Assembly (NCBI RefSeq): GCF_001984155.1
Contig: NZ_MTQO01000051.1
Span: 434,001 to 498,000 of the forward strand
Origin: Actinosynnema sp. ALI-1.44
GTDB taxonomy: Bacteria > Actinomycetota > Actinomycetes > Mycobacteriales > Pseudonocardiaceae
Direction: 5' to 3'
DNA length: 64,000 nucleotides
Shown: positions 60,279 through 64,000 of the stretch, piece after piece
How positions within the stretch are numbered: the first letter of the stretch is position 1
Layout of the letters: each line of letters starts with the position of its first letter
Notes under the pieces: model-generated
Seen by the model: only the letters and a program-made list of their open reading frames with translations
Database searches by the model: none
Told to the model about the DNA's origin: nothing
Position numbers and translations under genes: made by a program

Positions 60279-60824
60279 ATGGATTCCACCGTTCACCAAT
60301 ATCTGGACGATATCCAGTCGTCGGACAGGGGCGCGCGCAACAGCGCGTACGAGGCCATCATCGAAGTCACGGAGAATCGTGTCGACTGGGCATATGACGT
60401 CTGGGACGAGGTTGTCTCCGCCATGGCCCACAAGGACAACCAGGTTCGCTCGATCGCCTCCCAGATTCTGTGCAACCTGGCGAAGAGCGACCCGGAAGAG
60501 CGTATCGTCAAAGACTTCCCGGCACTGCTGAAAGTCACGAAGGACGATCGGTTCGTGACTGCCCGACACTGCCTGCAGTCGCTCTGGAAAGTGGGCGTCG
60601 CCGGTCCGCGCCAGCAGGAAACGTGGCTCAAGGGGATGAAGCGGCGCTTTTCCGAGTGCGCCGAGGAGAAGAACTGGTCGCTGATTCGTTACGACATCAT
60701 CCAGAGTATGCGCAACGTCTACGATGTCGCAGAGGATGACAAGATAAAGAAGGCGGCAGAAAAACTCATCGAGAGTGAATCCGACGACAAGTACCGAAAA
60801 AAGTACGCGACGATCTGGAAATGA
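60279..60824 (+). CDS. HEAT-repeat-like helical protein
   Basis: The 181-residue protein is made of helical pairs (VWDEVVSAMAHKDNQVRSIASQILCNLA; DDRFVTARHCLQSLWKVG; RYDIIQSMRNVYDVAEDDKIKKAAEKLIE), as in HEAT and armadillo-type repeats. It is rich in Lys, Asp, Ile and Tyr, and visibly lower in GC than its neighbours, suggesting recent transfer. There is no ribosome site. TAATGT lies 4 bases before ATG 60279 and may be a -10 element for a near-leaderless mRNA. Similar DUF-type proteins occur widely, and the function is probably protein binding. Confidence 0.75.
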   Translation: MDSTVHQYLDDIQSSDRGARNSAYEAIIEVTENRVDWAYDVWDEVVSAMAHKDNQVRSIASQILCNLAKSDPEERIVKDFPALLKVTKDDRFVTARHCLQSLWKVGVAGPRQQETWLKGMKRRFSECAEEKNWSLIRYDIIQSMRNVYDVAEDDKIKKAAEKLIESESDDKYRKKYATIWK

Positions 60825-61047
60825 CCGGACGAATCCCGGCCGGGCTTTCCTGTCGGTGACCTGCGTGTGCGCGCCTGTCGGCTGTGGGCTTGTCGTGTAT
60901 TTGCCGAGTGGCCGGCGCGGACCGTGGTCAAAGCGCTTGTGGGCGTGGTCTCGGCCGTCACGAGGGCCTGCCGAGCAGTACAGGGAGTGATCGTATGATG
61001 TGTCCCAACCGCTGGTGATGGCGAGCTCGAGAGATGGGGGCACGCAC

Positions 61048-62049
61048 ATGGAGCGCACGAACAACAGAACGGTTGACCTTGTCCGCGAGACCGAGCGTGA
61101 GCTCATGCGCGGCCATGTCGAAGCTGGTGACGCCGAGACGTTGGTGATGCGCCGCCGCTACCGCGCGTCGATCGAGGACGTGTGGGACGCCTGTACCGAC
61201 CCTCGCCGGCTGGCCAAGTTCTTCATGAAACCCGTCGGAGACTTCAACGTCGACGGGAAGTTCGAGTTCGAAGGCAACGCGCACGGGGAAGTCCTGCGGT
61301 GTGAGCCGCCGGAACTGCTGCGCTTCTCCTGGATCTACGGGTCGTCGGACCGGGACGAGGTCGAGATCCGGCTTTCGCCCGAGGGTGCCGAGACCACGGT
61401 TCTCGAACTGGAGCACGCCTCCACGACCAAGCTGGCCGACAGCCTGCTCAACGACCCGGAAACGGGGATGTGGGGACGGGGTACCGGCTGGGAACTGGGA
61501 CTCATCGCCATGGAGGCCCACCTGTGCGGCGAGTTCCCCGACTTCGACCTGGCGTCGCTCGACGAGGACTCGCCGGAGTTCGCGGAAGCGGCCGAGTTGG
61601 CCGATCGAGTCGGTGAGGCGTGGGCGAAGGTGCTCGACGCGTCGGAGTTCCGGCCGCGCAAGCAGGCGAACGCGGGGCAGGGCAGCCGGACCGAAGCGTT
61701 GCTCGCGAACCACCTCCGCGGCAGGTCGGCGGAGGCGGTCGCGCTGTTCGACCGGTTCGTCGAGTTGGTCGAACGGGCTGGGTCGTTCACCTTCGTCGTA
61801 TCGCCGACGACCGTGGGGTTCAAGGGCAGCCGTCGCGCGTTCGCGGGCGTCCAGATCAAGGACGACATGCTGAAGATCTTCCTTGACCTGCGGTTCGAGC
61901 TGCGCGACGCCCGCGTTCGGGGTGTCAAACCGCACAGCGGATCGCTGTACGCGCACGAGTTCCTGGTTGCCGAGCCGGGCGAACTGGGCGACGAGTTCGC
62001 GGCGTGGGTCGATGAGGCGTTCGAGGTCGGCGAGGGAATCGGCAGCTGA
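61048..62049 (+). CDS. SRPBCC (AHSA1-like) domain fused to a DUF5655-like domain
   Basis: The protein has 333 residues. Residues about 25-150 form an AHSA1-type START-fold domain (VMRRRYRASIEDVWDACTDPRRLAKFF, then DVDGKFEFEG-type strands), common in small-molecule and stress proteins. Residues about 225-325 match DUF5655 (VELVERAGSFTFVVSPTTVGFKGSRRAFAGVQIKDDMLKIFLDL...). ATG 61048 has GATGGGGG upstream; a start at 61000 is less supported. The fusion has no catalytic residues I can name. It stands alone. Confidence 0.75.
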   Translation: MERTNNRTVDLVRETERELMRGHVEAGDAETLVMRRRYRASIEDVWDACTDPRRLAKFFMKPVGDFNVDGKFEFEGNAHGEVLRCEPPELLRFSWIYGSSDRDEVEIRLSPEGAETTVLELEHASTTKLADSLLNDPETGMWGRGTGWELGLIAMEAHLCGEFPDFDLASLDEDSPEFAEAAELADRVGEAWAKVLDASEFRPRKQANAGQGSRTEALLANHLRGRSAEAVALFDRFVELVERAGSFTFVVSPTTVGFKGSRRAFAGVQIKDDMLKIFLDLRFELRDARVRGVKPHSGSLYAHEFLVAEPGELGDEFAAWVDEAFEVGEGIGS

Positions 62050-62073
62050 GCGGATCACTCCATAAGAGACAGT

Positions 62074-62748
62074 CTAGTAAGGACGCAAAGGCGGGTCGCG
62101 CAGGTAGCCCGTGTGGTGCTCGAAGGCCACGCGCGCAGTTTCCTGATCGGGTTCAACGTCGTCGCAGGTCACCCTGATCCACACCGCGTGCTCGCGTGAA
62201 TCACCGCGGAGGAACGGGGTTTCGCCTACGAGGTACAGGGATGCGGGCGGCGCTTGCCGAGATGCTCCAACTGGATGGCCTCTCCGAGTTCGGCCAGTCG
62301 CTGGCGCATCGGCTCGGATCCGGCGATTTCCCTGCTGCGGGCGTAGAAGCGTTGTCGCCATGAACCACGGACTGGTGGTTCTTCGAGAGCGATCGTCAAG
62401 TCGAACTGAGCCAGGACGTACTCGACGGTGGCGATCTCGATATCGTCCAGACCGCGCCATGGTCCGTCCAGCTGTGCGAGCCGCTCCGCATCGCTGCTCG
62501 TGGTGCCAGGCCGGTCCTCGGCGTCGATCTCCGCGCGCTTGACCGAGGTCCGCAGCACCTCGGGATGGATCCCGAGCTGCTCGGTGTACACCGAGGCGAT
62601 GCTCGTGACATGGGCGGCTGTTTCCGCTACGGACCGGGCGCCGACTGCGGTCGCGCACCGAGGATAACAGGTTCTCAAACTGAGTACCGGTTCGCTGAAG
62701 CGACTCCCGCACGTCCCGGCAGCGCTCCGACGTGATGCAGATGGTCAC
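62074..62748 (-). pseudogene. frameshifted mycothiol-dependent maleylpyruvate isomerase-like gene
   Basis: From GTG 62748 one frame reads TSERCRDVRESLQRTGTQFENLLSSVRD. Near 62650 the text moves to another frame: ARSVAETAAHVTSIASVYTEQL, down to about 62240. It then returns to the first frame for ASLYLVGETPFLRG...RDPPLRPY, ending at 62074. The pieces join into one product like the N-terminal DinB-fold part of mycothiol-dependent enzymes, about 220 residues. Two opposite indels are needed, so this is a decayed gene or two sequencing errors. Confidence 0.6.
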
Positions 62749-62992
62749 GGTCGAGAATGCTGCAGGAAAATTAATCGATGGAGCACACGTTGCACGGCTG
62801 CCCTGGGTTTATCCGATGTTTGGGTCAAGCGGTGGCTTCCTGAGTGTTCACTGGTGTTATCAGGACCAGCTTCGGTGAGGGGTGGTCGTCGTCTCAGTAT
62901 GAGGACGTTCAGCCATCCACACCGCTAGCGTTTATAGTACTGCCAGGCCGCGTTCGAACTGACGCGACGTGGAGTGTGATGGAGTGCCTGCC
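62749..62992. other. 244-base intergenic region, relatively AT-rich
   Basis: No gene is visible. AT-rich patches such as AAAATTAAT near 62768 and GTTTATAGTACT near 62931 suggest promoter DNA for the divergent isomerase-like and HxlR-type genes. Confidence 0.4.
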
Positions 62993-63688
62993 ATGACGAC
63001 GAGGCGCAGCTATAACCAGTACTGCGGACTCGCTTCGGCGCTGAACGTGCTGGGCGAACGCTGGACGTTGCTGATCATCCGCGAGTTGCTGATGGGTCCG
63101 AGGCGCTACAGCGAACTGCTGTCCGACCTGCCTGGACTCGGCACCAACCTGCTGTCGGAACGGCTGAAGTTCCTCGTGGAGAACGAGGTGGTTCGCCAAA
63201 CTGACGTGCAGGGCACCGGATTCCGGCTGTCCTATGAGCTCACCGAGACGGGACTGAGGTTGCGGCCTGCCGTGCTCAGCCTGGCCAGGTGGGGAATGGA
63301 GTTCGTCGACGAGGTGGCCGAGACGGATGTCGTTCGCGCGCACTGGGGATTCCTGGCGGTCGAGGCGATGATCGACACCGCCAGAGTGGGCGCGGTGGGC
63401 GAATCGTACGAATTTCGCGTAGAGGGCGAAATTTTCCATATCGACGTCGCCGACGGCAAAGCGAGGGCGGTCAAGGGTCCGGCCAGCAACCCGGCCATGG
63501 TCGCGGTCACCGACGCCACCACGTTCGTGCGCATCGGTTCCGGCAGGCTGACGCCCCTCGCCGCGATGGTGACCGGGAAGCTCAGTCTCGAAGGCGGTAT
63601 CGACGCCGTGCTGCGCTGCTGCGAGCTGCTGGGCCTGGAAGCCGGTCCAGCGCAGACCGCCGCCGCGGGAGTCGCGCACCGGGTCTGA
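62993..63688 (+). CDS. HxlR-family regulator with SCP2-like C-terminal domain
   Basis: A 231-residue protein has an N-terminal HxlR winged helix (YCGLASALNVLGERWTLLIIRELLMGPRRYSELLSDLPGLGTNLLSERLKFL, about 8-60) with the family's near-N-terminal cysteine (C11), which is redox-active in some members. The C-terminal part (about 130-225, with FHIDVADGKARAVKGP and LAAMVTGKLSLEGG) resembles SCP2 sterol-carrier domains, a known combination in actinobacteria. ATG 62993 is 8 bases after GGAG. It probably represses an adjacent gene; the truncated gene to its right has its own promoter and is a candidate target. Confidence 0.85.
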   Translation: MTTRRSYNQYCGLASALNVLGERWTLLIIRELLMGPRRYSELLSDLPGLGTNLLSERLKFLVENEVVRQTDVQGTGFRLSYELTETGLRLRPAVLSLARWGMEFVDEVAETDVVRAHWGFLAVEAMIDTARVGAVGESYEFRVEGEIFHIDVADGKARAVKGPASNPAMVAVTDATTFVRIGSGRLTPLAAMVTGKLSLEGGIDAVLRCCELLGLEAGPAQTAAAGVAHRV

Positions 63689-63705
63689 GCGCTCGCTGCG
63701 CGTGG

Positions 63706-63733
63706 TTGCCGCTTTAATTTTAAGTGGTAACCT
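63706..63733 (+). promoter_or_regulatory. candidate promoter of the last gene
   Basis: TTGCCG (63706-63711) and TAACCT (63728-63733) are separated by 16 bases that include the AT-rich TTTAATTTTAA. This stands out against the GC-rich background and lies 67 bases upstream of ATG 63801. Confidence 0.5.
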
Positions 63734-63800
63734 GAGTCCGGTGGTCGACGATCCAACTCGGGTCGCGACGGGGGAGTCCGCATGCGACGGCAGGAGCGGA

Positions 63801-64000
63801 ATGGTGTCGGGCACAGGCTTCACGGCAGCGAAACTGCGGGATGTGGCTCGCGACTACATCCGGACATCCGGCCTTGACCAGCATGACTTCGACGTCGCGG
63901 AGGGCAGTGGGCTTTTCCTTCTCGACGAAGGTTTCTGTCGTGATGTGGCAGCCGTCTTCGACGCGGCCCCGCTGCTCGACTTCGACACCGAACTCGCCGA
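63801..64000 (+). CDS. 5' part of an unidentified gene, cut by the window edge
   Basis: From ATG 63801, after AGGAG, an open frame runs to the end of the window (MVSGTGFTAAKLRDVARDYIRTSGLDQ..., acidic and helical, 66 codons). Codon use is typical of real genes here. I recognise no family. The upstream promoter at 63706-63733 and the neighbouring HxlR-type gene suggest it could be that regulator's target. Confidence 0.6.
   Translation, partial: MVSGTGFTAAKLRDVARDYIRTSGLDQHDFDVAEGSGLFLLDEGFCRDVAAVFDAAPLLDFDTELA

Noticed and set aside
1-64000. tRNA, rRNA, CRISPR arrays, insertion sequences, attachment sites
   Set aside because: I looked for conserved T-loop text, regularly spaced repeats, transposase motifs and paired terminal repeats and found none I could support.

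Overview
The DNA is uniformly GC-rich, with GTG and TTG starts, ATGA/GTGA stop-start overlaps and probable leaderless genes. It carries an MbtH protein, a PucR-type regulator and the relic of a mycothiol-dependent isomerase-like gene. Together these point to an actinomycete, most likely of the Pseudonocardiales, though no 16S or other decisive marker is present. I saw no rRNA, tRNA, CRISPR array, insertion sequence or replication origin.

Region 1 (1-22.9 kb) is a secondary-metabolite cluster. A LuxR-type regulator and a receiver-like fragment precede about sixteen tightly coupled plus-strand genes. These are an ATP-grasp ligase, a DUF885 metallopeptidase, a thioesterase, a two-subunit acyl-CoA-dehydrogenase-like pair, an A-T NRPS, an amino-acid-oxidase-like flavoprotein, a free carrier protein, a C-A-T NRPS ending in an enterochelin-esterase-like domain, MbtH, a free A domain, a YqcI/YcgG heme N-hydroxylase, a YdfG-like SDR, an arginine:glycine amidinotransferase-like enzyme, a GNAT-[2Fe-2S] ferredoxin fusion and a MOSC protein. 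The tailoring set suggests a small peptide whose guanidine group is made by amidino transfer and N-hydroxylated. The ferredoxin/MOSC pair looks like a split YcbX/mARC-type N-hydroxy-compound reductase. I do not recognise the product.

Region 2 (23-45.5 kb) is catabolic. A minus-strand amidohydrolase, DD-peptidase-like hydrolase and MerR regulator face a long plus-strand operon. That operon holds a D-aminoacylase-like amidohydrolase, a GNAT, an N-acylamino-acid-racemase-like enolase, a PucR regulator, an MFS carrier, three penicillin-recognising-fold serine hydrolases, a Dpp/Opp-type ABC importer and a giant S9-S12 peptidase fusion. I read it as uptake and breakdown of D-amino-acid-containing peptides, with conversion of N-acyl-D to N-acyl-L amino acids.

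Region 3 (45.7-64 kb) is accessory DNA. It holds an NTF2-like protein, a chimeric frameshifted pseudogene, a secreted EEP-fold enzyme with duplicated flanking domains, a VOC protein and an M4 metalloprotease. A coupled five-gene operon follows (Tat-type protein, trypsin-fold protease, prenyl synthase, flavoprotein fused to a degenerate prenyl-synthase domain, ricin-type lectin). After it come NTPase remnants, an SIS protein, an EamA exporter divergent from a LysR regulator, a lower-GC HEAT-repeat protein, an SRPBCC-DUF5655 fusion, a frameshifted isomerase-like gene, an HxlR-type regulator and a truncated unknown gene at the right edge.
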